Assembly (NCBI GenBank): GCA_022496205.1
Contig: WTXD01000077.1
Span: forward strand, 1 to 64,000
DNA from: Gloeopeniophorella convolvens
Taxonomy: Eukaryota; Basidiomycota; Agaricomycetes; Russulales
Length of the DNA: 64,000 nucleotides
Direction: 5' to 3'
Both the position numbers and the translations under genes were made by a program. Under the pieces are notes generated by a model. The model was not told the DNA's origin. It did no database searches and saw only the letters and a program-made list of their open reading frames with translations. Shown in pieces: positions 20,155 through 32,116 of this stretch (position 1 is the first letter of the stretch; each line of letters starts with the position of its first letter).

Positions 20155-21876
20155 ATGTCCTACTCACACACGCCCCTCGCCTCGTCAGCGACAACCCAGA
20201 CATCTAATGGTCTCTCTCTTGAGGCCATGTTCGGCCAGATCATGGACGCCGTGCACAAGTCGGTCCGTGATCCATGTCACCAAGCAGGTCTACAACATCC
20301 CTGACTCTTCCTTGCAGCGCTCAGAGATCTCTGAGCTCCGCCAGGAGTGCACCGAGTTGCGCCAGGCCAACCTGAGCCTCGAGCGCCAGGTCAGAGATGG
20401 CATCGTCGCTGCGGTATGCGTCACGTCTCTCCAGCTGTCGTTGTGATCCCTAACGACATCATTCTTGACAGCAAATGCGAAGCCCGCATCTGGGCACCCC
20501 CGGCTTTAACACGCCCGCACCGAGCTCGCCGCAGCTCCGCGCCAAGTCGCCCTTCCTCTCCCCGAGCTCGATCCCCTCTCTCACCGTCACATCGGCGTTC
20601 CACGCGCCGTCGCCGCTCGGCGACAACGGCCTCTCAAGCTATCCCTTCGGCCCCATTCGCGAGATCCCTGGGTTCTACGTTGTCATCCCCGCCGGCGGGG
20701 CTGGCACACGCCTCTGGCCCCTGTCGCGCGAGAACCATCCCAAATTCTTGCTCGATGTCACTTTGCAGGGCCGCAGCCTTATCCAGGCAACATGGGACCG
20801 TCTGTTGCCCCTCAGTGGTGCAGGACGCCTGACCGTCGTCGCGGGCCTCGCGCACGTGAAGGCCATCCACGAACAGCTGCCAGACCTCCTCCCGCGCAAC
20901 GTCTTCTGCGAGCCAGGCCCGAAGGACTCGATGGCCGCGATCGGGCTGGCCGCTGCGATCCTCGCGCGGCGCGACCCCAACGCGGTCATCGGCTCGTTCG
21001 CGGCGGACCATATGATCTCGGGTAACGAAGCATTCCTCAGCGCCGTCTCGGAGGCTGTGCAGGTCGCGCAGAAGGACTACCTCGTCACGATCGGTATCGC
21101 GCCGTCGCACCCGTCAACGGGCTTCGGCTACGTGCGCCTGGGCGACAAGCTCGACATCGCCGAAGCGCCAAATGCGCGCCTTGTGTCGAGCTTCAAGGAG
21201 AAGCCCGACGCGCGCACCGCGGCGGCGTACATCGCGACGGGCTCGTACCGCTGGAACGCCGGCATGTTCGTCACCAAGGCCACTCTCCTGCTCGAGCTTC
21301 TCAGGGAGTACAAGCCCGAGCTCGCGGAGGGCCTGGAGAGGATCGCGGCCGTCTGGGAGGACGAGACGCAGCGCGCAAAGGTGCTCGAAGAGGTGTGGCC
21401 CGGGCTTGAGAAGATCGCCATTGACCATGCGGTCGCGGAGCCGGCAGCACTCGAAGGGCGCGTTGCCGTTGTGCCTGCGACGTTCGGTACGCATCTGCCC
21501 TTCTAGCTGAGCTTTGTTCTTGATCTGACCGTGGTGCAACAGGTTGGGACGACGTCGGAGACTTCTCTTCGCTCGCAGAACTCCTGCCTGCGGAAGCCAA
21601 TCAGCCTCGTATCCTAGGTGACAGCGGCCTTGGTGTGTTTCACCCACTGATTGCGCCCCGTCCTCCGCTGCTGACACGTGTGCAGTTTTGACAGAACAGG
21701 TTGCGGGAGGGATCGTTGTACCAGGGTCCGGCCGGCTCGTCGCGTGCTTGGGCGTAGACGATCTCGTCATCGTCGACATGCCCGACACACTGCTCGTGAC
21801 GACGCGTGCGCGCTCGCAGGAGGTCAAGAGGCTCGTCAAGAAGGCCAAAGAATCGGGCTGGCGCCAGCTGCTCTGA
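20155..21876 (+). CDS. Mannose-1-phosphate guanylyltransferase, bacterial ManC-like, with coiled-coil leader
   Basis: Exons 20155-20262, 20318-20389, 20472-21486, 21543-21632, 21686-21876 give 491 residues. An alternative donor 24 nt downstream in intron 2 would add eight residues in frame. Residues 1-60 are a eukaryote-style leader with a short coiled coil (SEISELRQECTELRQANLSL), followed by a Ser/Pro-rich linker. From about residue 130 the nucleotidyltransferase begins: VVIPAGGAGTRLWPLSRENH then PKF, the nucleotide-binding signature. Further motifs are CEPGPKDSMAAIGLAA, the FAADHMI metal/substrate loop, FKEKPD, WNAGMF and FGWDDVGDF. The expected reaction is GTP plus mannose-1-phosphate to GDP-mannose. 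It resembles the single-domain actinobacterial ManC type and not the usual fungal PSA1/VIG9 enzyme, which has left-handed beta-helix repeats. Bacterial origin is my inference. Confidence 0.88.
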
Positions 21877-22404
21877 GCGCGGAGCCCCATCTATCACCCG
21901 CCCCGTGTTTCCGATGCCATTGACACTGATGTGAAGCATGGCACAAAATCTAGTGATTATTATTGGTTCTTGATTGTTCGTTCTTTCTGGTACCGTCGTC
22001 TACTGCCGTTTCGCATGGACTATGAAGCTTTCGAACAGAAGTAACCACCCCACCTCACCTCCCTCGTCCCTCTATCGGATAGTAGTAATACCATACACAT
22101 CATGTTCTGCCTTGGGCGCGTCGTCGTATTTGGACCTTCCATGGTATAATCAGTTGGTTGTTCGTGTCGTCATCCCTTCGCCGCTTGGCTGCTCCAATGA
22201 AGGCTCCAATCTTCTGTGCTCTTCGCCCGGCATACCGCTGCAGCGTTGTCCCAAGGTGATGATCACATGCGAGAGCGTGTGCGCGCGCCCGGCACGCCGC
22301 GCTGACCTTGTTCCTCGGGCGTGGTTTAATAACCCCGACTCGGCAGAACGACTGCACCCACACGGTCACCTCCCACAAAACAGGTCGCATCACCGCCGCT
22401 AGAT
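21877..22404. other. Intergenic
   Basis: No ORF of note. It would hold the 3' end of the guanylyltransferase transcript and the promoter of the enoyl-CoA hydratase gene. Confidence 0.5.
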
Positions 22405-23603
22405 ATGGCCTCACTTGTCCTCCGCCAGCTCACCGCACGCACCACCACCGCCGCCCTCCGCCCCGCCAGCCTCAGCCTCGCCGCGCGCGCACGCCTCATG
22501 TCCGCCTTCAGCAAGCAGTACGAGAACATCCTCACGAGCACGCCCGAGCCGGGCGTCGCGCTCGTCACGCTCAACCGCCCCAAGGCGCTCAACGCGCTCA
22601 ACACCCAGCTCTTCGCGGAGCTCAACGAGGCGCTGCACCTCCTCGATACAGACAGGGACGTCGGCGCGATCGTCATCACCGGCAGCGATAAGGCCTTTGC
22701 CGGTGCGCCGCGTTTGTGCTTCTGGGGAACGCCACTGATGCGAGGTGGTGCGGTGGTGTAGCCGGCGCGGACATCAAGGAAATGAAAGACAAGACATGTA
22801 AGTGCTCTGTCGCGTGGCTCCGAGGGCGTGTTGTACTGACCCGTGGCGCGCACCAGTCGCGGATGTGTACCAGGGCAAATGGCTCGAAGCCTGGCAAGAG
22901 CTCACGCTGATCCGCAAGCCCATCATCGCCGCTGTGAGCGGTTACGCCGTACGTCTTCTCCCCCTTACTCCCCTCCCTCCCTGCCCACTCAAGCCCGCGC
23001 GCGGCGCACACAGCTCGGCGGCGGCTGCGAGCTCGCGCTGCTGGCCGACATCCTCATCGCGGCGCCGAGCGCGAAGTTCGGGCAGCCCGAGGTCAATATC
23101 GGCACGATCACCGGTGGCGGCGGCTCGCAGCGGCTCGCGCACGCGGTGGGCAAGTCGCGCGCGATGGAGCTCACGCTCACGGGCCGCATGTGGAGCGCGC
23201 AGGAGGCGCTCGAGTGGGGCATGGCGAGCCGCGTCGTCGGCGCGGGCGATGGCGAGGTCGTGCGGGAGGCCGTCGCGCTCGGCAAGGAGATCGCGGGCAA
23301 GAGCCAGCTTGCGGTGCAGGCGCAGAAGGAGGCGGTCAACCTTGGTGCGTGGTGCTCTGCTTGTGCGCGCGCGTGTGGTGTGTGAGGGGCTGACGATGGA
23401 CGGGCGTGGTAGCGTTCGAGGTGCCGTTGACCGAGGGCTTGCGCACGGAGCGCAGGCTGTTCCACATGACGTTCGCGACGAACGATCAAAAGGAGGGTGC
23501 GTGCGGTGTCCTGCTCTTCGCGCGATGAAGAATCTCTGACAGTTCGTGATCAGGCATGAGCGCCTTTGCGGAAAAGAGGAAGCCCAACTGGACCCACACG
23601 TAA
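22405..23603 (+). CDS. Mitochondrial enoyl-CoA hydratase (crotonase family)
   Basis: Exons 22405-22702, 22762-22797, 22857-22948, 23014-23344, 23413-23496, 23554-23603 give 296 residues. The first 33 residues are Arg/Ala/Ser/Thr-rich without acids ([20 protein letters not shown]), a typical mitochondrial targeting peptide. The crotonase core follows: [16 protein letters not shown], the oxyanion-hole segment [24 protein letters not shown] with the second oxyanion Gly, and [19 protein letters not shown] with the catalytic Glu; the second catalytic Glu is in the same helix-turn. It ends in [14 protein letters not shown], as in family members. It hydrates 2-trans-enoyl-CoA in beta-oxidation and branched-chain amino-acid breakdown. 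It is convergent with the nuclease gene, 214 bp apart. Confidence 0.95.
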
Positions 23604-23817
23604 AAATCAAACGCGTACTGCTGTACTTGTATGGACCTCTGCTCGCCAATGCTGGCCTGCAGCTCGGAAATAGCATCGTTCAGTCCCATAGGTGTGCCGG
23701 TATAACCCAAGAAAACTACAACATTTGTGAAACTACACGGCGTGTGCCCGCTGCGAGACGCTACAAGAGCTAGGAAAACAACAAGGATTGTATCGTTACA
23801 TAATTGCAGCGCCAGCT

Positions 23818-25361
23818 TCAACCAAAGATGGTGTTGAGCCACTTGGCAATGCGGAAGCCCTGCTTCGCAAGCTGCAAGTCGACCTGCGGACCATACGTCA
23901 GTTTCACGCGCCCATACCAGGTATCCATGGAAGAGGCACTTACAACCGGGATCGCAGCATCGAAGTAGTCCGAGTCGCACAGGTCTTGGCCCGTGGTGAA
24001 GTTGAACACGACCGTCTACAGATGGCCGCATTCAGCGCCCATCACAAATAACTGAGTAAGCGGGGCGCGGCACTCACGCAGTCGAATGCGTTCGCCTCCT
24101 GCGCCCAGACGAGCGGCTCGGCCGTCGAGTTGAGCGCGGACTTGGTGATACCGCTGATCCATCCGGCCGAGAGCGACTTGTACTCGCCCGACTGCGCCCA
24201 GTCAGCAACCAACTATACTCATCTGCGGGGACACGGGTGCCTACCGTAATGCGCTCTGCAAGCGCGCTCGCGTACGTCTGCGGGCTGCCGCCGTACAGGG
24301 CGTCCAAGTTCTTCGTCAGCATCCCAGTGTCTGGCGGCACGTCTGGGGTCAGCGCGCGTGCATACGAGGGCACGGGGATGGAGGGCTCACCCCAGGCAGC
24401 GTGCAGGTTCGTCTTGGAGCCGCTGCAGATTGCGGAGATATCGTTGCCGCCCACCTCGAGCGCCTGCAGTCGGGTTCAGTTCTGTGTGGTGAGTCAGATA
24501 GAAGAGCTGGTTCGGGGTCGCACCTCGTCGTGCAAGGGCTGACCAATGTCGCCGATGAAGTGCGCTGGGGGATGGGTAAGCCGGATGGTATATTCACCGG
24601 CCATGTATCGGACTTACTGATGAACAGCAGAGCCTGCTGGTGCTGCGTTGCGTCGAGGCTTCTACAGACACAAGGCGTCAGGTCTTCAGAGGGTACGCTA
24701 ACCCATGTCGAGCGTGAACTCACGGCTCTTGGATCCGCTCAGTGTAGTTCTGAATCGCGCTTACTACAAATCGAAGGTCAACAAAGCACAGCAGGTAAAG
24801 GCAAAGCGCGACGTACTGACGCATCCAGCGGATCCACAGTCGCGCTGGACGTTGACCGAGCACGACGTGGGAGGGTCATCTGCGGCATAATAGGCACGTG
24901 CTGTCAGGATGAGCGGATGTAGACCAGCTCACCCTCCGCATCGATAAAGTGGAAGGGTGCAGAGAATTTGAATGCCGCCTCGGACCGCACCTCATCTGCC
25001 CACTGTTCCACCTGCGTCAGGCAGAATGGCACTATGGTGGATCTCGGTGCGTACTGTGGCAGCAGGGCCAAGGGAGAAGTTGAAGGTGGAACCGAGCGAC
25101 GACTGGACGGCCGAGAGCGTCGTCGAATCGAGGAACTGACGTATGCCAGGTAAGTCACAGTCCCGTTATCACACGCATCTGATAGTCCGTACCTGCATCG
25201 CGAGGAACCTGCATGGAAAGCGGTGTTTGACTGAGCAAATTACACGTCGGTTCTTTGAAGGAGGCCTACCCGGTGGTCTCGTGCCCAAGGTTTCCCCATG
25301 CCACGACGCCGTTGGGCGCTGCGAGCGCAGCGGCAAGTGCAGAGAGGAACGCAGTCTTCAT
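23818..25361 (-). CDS. Secreted S1/P1-type zinc nuclease
   Basis: Thirteen exons (from 25361-25270 down to 23883-23818, smallest 16 nt) with consistent phases give 288 residues. The signal peptide MKTAFLSALAAALAAPNGVV is followed by AWGNLGHETTG; in this family the mature N-terminal Trp binds zinc. The other zinc ligands are all visible: the His in GHETT, Asp in TVEQWADEVRSE, His and Asp in FHFIDAEDD, the two His and Asp in THFIGDIGQPLHDEALEVGG, and His/Asp in TNLHAAWDTG. The disulphide segment CSVNVQRDCGSAGC is also present. S1/P1 enzymes cleave single-stranded DNA and RNA and act as 3'-nucleotidases, probably extracellularly for nutrient recovery. Length fits the family (about 270 mature residues). 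Head-to-tail convergent with the crotonase gene. Confidence 0.94.
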
Positions 25362-26528
25362 CGTTGCTCAATACCAAGTTATCAAGGGACAGAGGGCGCG
25401 CACGCGGGATCTGCTCAGGGGTGCCGCAGCCCATGCAGCTCGCCCTAAGTACCCGTCGGGAGCGATATCTACTATCTTTGTGCACGCATGGTACGGTTTC
25501 TCTTCCCAAGCACGGGCCTCGCAGCACCATGTGGTGACGTTGTCACGGAACCGGGAAGATCAACACGGCGGTCTGCATGTTCGTGGCGCATATGCAAGGA
25601 CGCGCCCACGCGCGGGGTAAAAGAAGGCATGCGGTGACAGCTCGGTTTCCGAAAGATATTGCTCTAAAATTAGAACATACCTCTGGCTCGGAGCGAACGC
25701 CCACAGAGCGGGCGAGTCGCAAGAAGTACGCAGTGCAAGTGAATATAGAGCCGTCGAAATTCACAGAGAGAGTAAAGATAGCCTTGCGCGGAGAAACGCT
25801 GAGGGATCGTGGAGGCTTGACCCTGGCCTCGACCGCGTGGCAGTCTTACCGGCAGCAGGCAACCAGTGGAGCGCGGAGGCGCCAAGGATGTCAAGCAAAC
25901 TTGTGTGCATCAGAACAGAGCGGAGCAGACGACAAGGCTCTCGGACAACAGCACACGGACGTGCCGTCCCGTGTTCTGGCAAGCCTGATGATAAACAAAA
26001 CACGTGTGGGCTCTGGGGGTGATGTCGGCGCACCTCAGTGCATTCCATTACGAACGTGCGCAGAGACCGAACAGCACGAACGCACCTTCTCACAGTTTTA
26101 TTTGCAACGCACTACGGATCATGCTTCGCGGAAGGCGTGTCTTCCAGCAAAGGCCAGGTGCTCTGGAATAAATGCAGCCTCAAACGAGCAGCAGTTCTCA
26201 CAGGAATGCCGACCCGGAGAGGCGACAGTTTCGAACCTCATTGGACCAAGTGGCAATCAAGAAACAAGAGACGCTCGTAAATTGTGCGGTTTGTGTTCAA
26301 GGAGCAGACTATATGATAGTTGAGTCTGAGTAGTTCGGGGTCGTCGAAGTCGACAAGAAGGCTGCGACCAGGTGGGATCGCCGAGAGCGTTGATGCCCAC
26401 GGCCCGTTTCCCCCGGTGGCTGTGCCCAGGTATGCGACTGTAAACGCGCCCTAACTGAATTATTGGACTTTTCATCCACCAGACACGTCGTCCCGGTCTG
26501 AGTCCGTCCTCGCGGGAGCAGCAGCAAG
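25362..26528. other. Intergenic between divergent nuclease and DUF218 genes
   Basis: A plus-strand frame of 248 codons (25577-26323) is open, but it has no motifs, a composition unlike the neighbouring genes, and sits in a shared promoter region, so I leave it uncalled. No other structure seen. Confidence 0.45.
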
Positions 26529-27662
26529 ATGCTGCCCGCACCGGTCTCCTTTCAACGCTCTCGTCTCACCCAGACGCGCTCGTTCTCGAAGTTCCTCCGC
26601 TCCCCTGCCCGCCTGACGAACCTAAGCGCGCTCATTCTCGCGACACTCCTGGCATTTTCGATCCTACTCAACCTCCACCGCACTGGAACATCACCACAGC
26701 GCATCCTCTTCCCACGCAGCATCCTAGAAACACTACCGTCAAAGTCGTCTGCTCTCAGCCTCAATCACCTCGTCATCGTCCCGGGGCATGGAATCTGGAC
26801 GGGTGCGCGTCCCGAGGACGCAGAGAGCGAAGACTCGTGGCTGCTGGCGTCCTATCAACGGGGGCGTGGACGCCCTTCCGTCTTTCGCGCACACATTGCT
26901 CGTGGGTGAGGTGAATCCATAACTATCTGCGTCTCACGCGTTTCTCATCCATTGGTGTGAACCAGCTCTCAAATTGCAAGGGACGATCCCCGTGCTCTCC
27001 TAATATTCAGCGGGTGAGGGGTCCTTCCATGTCCTCATATCACAGCGATCTTAAGAACCTTCCTAGAGGCTATACTTCCCCCCTGAGCGCAACATCTGAA
27101 GCTGAATCGTACCTGCGCTTCGCACGCACAACGGGCCTCCTTCCGCCCGCAGACACCTTCGCGCGCGCGGCGACCGAGGATGCCGCGCTCGACTCCTTCC
27201 AGAACGTGCTATTCTCCATCGCGCGCTTCCGCGAGCTCACGGGAACGTACCCTACACGCATCACCGTAGTCGGACACGCCTTCAAGCGCAAGCGCTTCGA
27301 GCAACTGCACCGCGCTGCGCTGCGCTGGCCCCACACGCGCTTCACGTACGAGGGTGTCCCACTCGGGAGCGAGGCGGACGAGCGCGAATCTGCGACAGGC
27401 GAGGTAATTCTTCGTTCTAGTCTCCCTACGTGTATGACTGATGATTCTGGCTGCTCAGCTGGTTAACGCATTCACGCCATACTCAAAGGATCTATATGGT
27501 TGCCGCGCGCCCCTTGTTCAAAAGCGCGCAGGGCGCAATTTCCACTCAAGAACGCATGGATACCATTTCGGTGCACCCGAGATGCACGAGCTGTTAGAGT
27601 GGTGTCCAAAAGACGGCACACATACTTTTCCTGGCGCGCTTCCATGGACGAGTGGAAACTGA
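26529..27662 (+). CDS. DUF218 (YdcF-like) membrane-anchored protein
   Basis: Exons 26529-26905, 26966-27013, 27067-27403, 27459-27662 give 321 residues with agreeing phases. One N-terminal transmembrane segment (SALILATLLAFSILLNL, about residues 33-49) suggests a type II membrane protein. The DUF218 fold follows: LNHLVIVPGHGIW, the Glu-containing stretch SWLLASYQRGRGRP, RALLIFSGGYTSP, SEAESYLRFA, EDAALDSFQNVLFSIARF with the conserved helix, TVVGHAFKRKRFEQLHRAAL and a C-terminal FHSRTHGYHFGAPEM. In bacteria DUF218 proteins are linked to envelope or vitamin metabolism; in fungi the function is unknown. Two candidate branch/acceptor pairs in intron 1 and 2 were resolved by matching the family motif IFSGG. 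Confidence 0.9.
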
Positions 27663-29370
27663 GCTTGATGATATCTCTCAAGCCATTTGGTTTGTTCTGC
27701 AGCTACTGCAAGTGGCAAACCGAAGGCCTCGCGCCAGCCACCTCTCCCACCCAGCGGAAACCTGTAGAGTACAATTACGGCCCACATGTCCGCAGTGCCC
27801 TCTTGGATGCAGGCTTGGGAGTTTGGAGCACCGTATAGAGTCCATGCTCGTCAGACCAGAAAGCATAGCTAGGCGCGGCTCGGGTGTGAGCGCAAGGCTA
27901 ACATCGTGACGATATACATACTTACTATCGATAAGATTTCACTTCGGATTATGTTGGCGAAGACAACAACCAACAAAGAGCAAGTATAAACGAGCGCCAT
28001 GGGCGGGCGACCAGGCAAAGGAAGGCGCGCACCTTGATAGAACGTCCGTTGGAGCGTCGATGGAGGGTTTCTCCCCGCGGGCGCGCTCAGCGCTAGGATG
28101 AACCACCACTCGACAGCCTCGTTGGACGCGTTCGGGTGGACTCGGTTGACGATCGAACGGCGGCATGTATCACGTGGGAGGAAGACAGACGCCACCGAAT
28201 CTGCGAGTGCATCAACAAACGCGAACATACGAACAGGAGACGCCCCCGCGAAGCCGATAGCAGTGACCAGATGAAGGGTCATTGGTGAGAACATGATACC
28301 CGGCTGCTGTTTGAAAACATCTGAACTGGTTGCCCTCACTAAGTACGGGCGAGACTGGCGAAAAAAAAAAGGCGTCGACCGCACGAGAAGAGAGCGTTTG
28401 CCACACTTAGTCGTCACCACATGGTTCAAGAAATCAAAGCCTGCTGCTACCCGGTGTGTGACGATATCCAATAAATCGGGCTTGAACGCCAGGTATAGAA
28501 TGCGACTGGTGTCAAGCCCGAACCCAATTCAGACTTTGTCGAAAGATCCAAACCTCTCAGAACCGAGAAGACGTGCAGGAAAGCGTGTTGCTGAAGGATG
28601 CAACAGATACCAGGTGTTCGTGCATTGGTTGCCTCTGCCTCACATCCAACTTTGAACTGATACGGCGATGGCAGGCGCACAGATCATGGCGCGAACAAGC
28701 AACTTCGTCTGCAATAAGTCCAGGCGGTATCGAGATAGAGCGGGAGCAGGCAGATATGTGATGCTTCCCGCTACAGCAGGAGGCCAGATAGCCTCTGTCG
28801 CATCCTACGCTAGGCTCGAACTTTCGCTTTTTGCGGTAGTTTTCCACCTTGTAGGCTTTGAACGTGATGTGGACGTTGGTTATGCTGCGGCTGCTGCGGC
28901 GGAGGAAGCCACGACAAGCGACGCCGCAGCCTGATCATGAGAGGGCTCGAGTCGGAGCCCAGCGCTCGGTGCGGCCGGTGCGGGCCGATCGTGTAATGTC
29001 GACAGCGGCTGCGGACCTCTGCGGACCCGCCCGGGTGCCATGATCAATTGCCTTGCTGCAAGGTTACATTCAACGTTCAAACGTTCAGAACGTCCAATAT
29101 CAACTTGCTCTCAACCTCTGGCTTTATCACCCCAGGCCGTCCTCATTCACAGACCTGACAGCGTCCACTCAACGTCCGCTTGCAAGATTTGGATGACCCC
29201 GCCAGCTCAGGCACCTTCGCTCCGACGGCCTCCTCGGCGCGCGCCCGACGATATTTTCGAAGCGTGTTTTGTTTCCGCAGCGCGCAGCGACGGCTCTAGC
29301 GCTTACACCCGTCGTCCATCATTTAAAGTGTCGTGGTGAACACCCCAGTGCTATATTAGTGGACCCGCCA
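27663..29370. other. Intergenic; contains acyltransferase upstream block copy 1
   Basis: A 200-codon minus-strand frame (28471-27869) is open but has no recognised motif, and the segment before 28800 holds nothing I can name. From about 28840 onward it is the first copy of the block repeated upstream of each acyltransferase gene. ATTTAAAG at about 29320 is a possible core promoter element. Confidence 0.4.
28840..29065 (+). repeat. Duplicated upstream block, copy 1
   Basis: Shares GTTGGTTATGCTGCG, GAGGAAGCCACGACAAGC and TGCGGGCCGATCGTGT with copies near 31135 and 34665. It precedes acyltransferase gene 1 and shows that the duplication unit included at least 600 bp upstream. Confidence 0.7.
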
Positions 29371-30818
29371 ATGTTATTCAAGCAGAAGGATGCCAGTGGT
29401 CTCGAGCTTCGCGCTCCCGGTGAGACTAATTCAGGTTGCGTGCACGACGAGAGCTGACGCTACCTTCATAAGGCCCCATGGAGAAATGGTACATAGCGCT
29501 TCACGACCAGAAGCAATTCCACGCTGCCGGCGCGACGAGCAGAATCCACCCACCACCGACGACCATATTGAACCAGGCCGTAGTATTCGCCGCATTTGGA
29601 AAGCTCATTTCCCAATATGCCGCCCTGGGAATCAGGCTCGAAGGACCATCCGAACGCAAGCCGCGCTTTTCTCGACTTCCCGAGATCGACTTGACGAAGG
29701 TTGTCGAGTTTGTCCAGCTTTCCGAGGATGCAGACCGAGACGCAGTTGTGCGTGCGAATCTAGAGTCGAAGTACTCGTCGCCTCTCGGGGACTTTGAGAC
29801 CACACCTCTATGGCGTGCAGTCGTCATCCTCCCTCCCACATCATCGGACCACTCGGAGCATGGCGTCGACATCACTTTCTACGTCCACCACACCATCGGC
29901 GACGGCATGGCCGCCTGCAACTTCCCTCGCCTACTCATCGAGACACTCAGCACTGTCGACCCAGCCTCGAAGGTCGCCACGGAACCGATTGTGGACGTCC
30001 CCATTCTCCCACTAGAGCCGGAACTGGAGTCCCTGGTCAAATTCTCTATGAGCTGGTCATTCGTCCTCGGATCCTTCTGGAAGGAGTGGTTCCCCCGCAA
30101 GCGCGAGGGTATGTGGCTCGGGCCCCCCATCAAGTCTGGTTCGTTCGAGGCTGGCCACATCAATCGCGTGTATTCCCCAACAATCGTTTCCGCGCTCGTC
30201 GAGGCATGCCGCACACACAACACGACCGTCACATCCCTCCTCTCGGCAATCCTCGCCCGCGAGCTGCTCGTCGTACTACCCGATGCGGCATCCGTCTCCG
30301 TCGGGCTCCCGATCTCCCTCCGGCGGTTCATCAAGACACCCGAGAGCGTGCCAACGTTTGGCTCTTTCGTCGCGAGCGTGACGGTGGAAACGGCGCGCGA
30401 GACGCAAGGCCCATTGTGGGACAGCGCGGTGCGCGCGCACGAGACCGTCAAGGCTCGCCTTGCGCATGGCCCGCGCGACTTCGACTGTGGACTGCTGCCC
30501 TTTGTGTGGGACGTGCGCGGGATCCTGAGCGCGCGCCTGAAGAAGAGGGAGTACGATGTGTCAGCCTGCATCTCCAACGTGGGCGTGGTCGACGGCAGCG
30601 CGCAAGTCGGGTGGCGCATCTCGCGGACCATGTTCTCCCAGAGCGCTAACGTCCACTCCGCGCCGGTCTCCCTTAGCGTGTGCACTGTTGCGGGCGGTGA
30701 CATGTGCATCTCTTTGGATTGGAGACGTGACGCTGGCGTGTCGGACGAGTTTATGGAGAAGCTGATGACGAGGGTAGGGGAAGCGATTGAGGAGGTCGTG
30801 CGCGAGGCAAGCAACTAG
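29371..30818 (+). CDS. Alcohol-acetyltransferase-like acyltransferase, copy 1
   Basis: Two exons, 29371-29419 and 29473-30818, give 464 residues. The first exon (MLFKQKDASGLELRAP) is short; I chose its ATG because the same exon and intron exist in all three copies. The acyl-transfer motif HHTIGDG (HxxxD, residues about 155-161) sits after DITFYV, and the family C-terminal part has SNVGVVDGSAQVGWRISRTM and ISLDW. Enzymes of this superfamily (alcohol acetyltransferase/condensation-like) transfer acetyl or acyl groups from CoA to alcohols or secondary metabolites; the substrate here is unknown. No signal peptide or membrane segment, so probably cytosolic. First of three tandem copies. Confidence 0.85.
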
Positions 30819-32116
30819 ATGCATTCATCTCACTAATTTATCTTTCTCTGGTCACATATCTTCGATCGACTCATCCCTTTAGTATCTGCTTTGAGTCCCA
30901 TAATCCTGTTTTCTGTTTGTCTCTAATTGACTACAGTCAAACCTAACATCACCCGTACCCATAAAAGTACGTTTTCGGCCATAATCCACGGTGTTGAGAC
31001 ACAGGATTATGCCCACTGGTGCTCCTTAGAACCCATGTCCTGCAATGGCTCACAACTTGTATTGACTTCAGCCTTCGAAAAGGCTGTATGGGCCGCAACA
31101 CGCGAGAGGAACAGCCTGTCACATCCCGCGCAGAATTAGCGTTTGCCACCTTGTCATTTTTGAACATGGTGTTGACGTTGGTTATGCTGCGTCGGAGGAA
31201 GCCACAACAGGTAACGTGGGGGGCCCGGAACCGGAACTTTTGGCACGTTTGACAGTGGCGCGTGCAAGACCATCCAGGACCGCATGATCATGCCGAGTCC
31301 CAACCAGTAGGAGAACTAATTAGTATCGGGATGACGTGTCAATGATAGAGAGTCCCGCAAACTGTCCCGCAATTGATATATCGCATCGGGAAAATAACGC
31401 TGTGACAGTTCTGCTAGGCCTTGTCTAATCAAACAGATCGACTATCATCTGTGATTACTAAGGTCTGCACGTGGAGACTAAGCCTTGTCGCCGGATTGGG
31501 CGACGGGCGTGCCAAAAGAGTCCTAATCAACGCGCGTCGTCTTCAGCGAGTCTGCTCGTCCGCTGCCTCTGAATCAACCGGCTGCGACGCACTATGCTCG
31601 ATTCCACGTCGTGTCGACAGACGACCGGAAACGGCGCGAGCAGCATAGTACCGTAGGTCGGTGCGGGCCGATCGTGTCATGTCAAGAGCGGGTCTGCCAT
31701 TGCCTAGCTGGAGTCTCGCAAGGTCCCAACAATCAATGTCAACTCGCTCCCAACTTCTAGCGTGTTTTGTTTCCGCGGTGACGGTTTCAGCGCTTCCATT
31801 CGTCGTCCATGTATTAAGACGTCGCGGTGCACACTACAGCGGATTGCAAAACGATGGGCCCCTTTTTGACTTTTTACACACACAGCCGGAGTCTAGCGGG
31901 GATCGGAACTATCACCAAGCAGCAGGACCCATCCAATCACATTTGCCCGCGCGCCCATCAGCCAAGCATGACTAATCAAATGAGTGCGCTTATAGGCGGA
32001 CCTTCCATCTTGGGCTCAGCGGGAATCAAGCGCCTGTGTGTGTAAACGGTCGAGAAAGGGCCTAAGATTATGCGATCCGCTGTAGCGCACACCCCAGCGC
32101 TATCCTAAGCCCGCGG
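30819..32116. other. Spacer between acyltransferase copies 1 and 2
   Basis: The first 100 bp resembles the 3' flanks of copies 2 and 3. The rest contains upstream block copy 2 with about 370 bp of extra sequence inserted in it. No gene seen. Confidence 0.5.
31135..31700 (+). repeat. Duplicated upstream block, copy 2 (with insertion)
   Basis: Starts with GCGTTTGCCACCTTGTC and GTTGGTTATGCTGCGTCGG, resumes at about 31660 with GTGCGGGCCGATCGTGTCAT. Between them the spacing is about 485 bp against 106 and 121 bp in copies 1 and 3, so roughly 370 bp were inserted here (about 31310-31655). Confidence 0.65.

Noticed and set aside
25577..26323. 248-codon plus-strand ORF between the nuclease and DUF218 genes
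   Set aside because: It lies in a shared promoter region, has no domain and no hydrophobic or conserved pattern.
28362..28371. Short poly-A run as a second LINE tail
   Set aside because: Only about ten As, no retrotransposon sequence upstream and no flanking duplication.
27869..28471. 200-codon minus-strand ORF
   Set aside because: It contains hydrophobic stretches but no recognisable family and no splice extension, so it could be chance.
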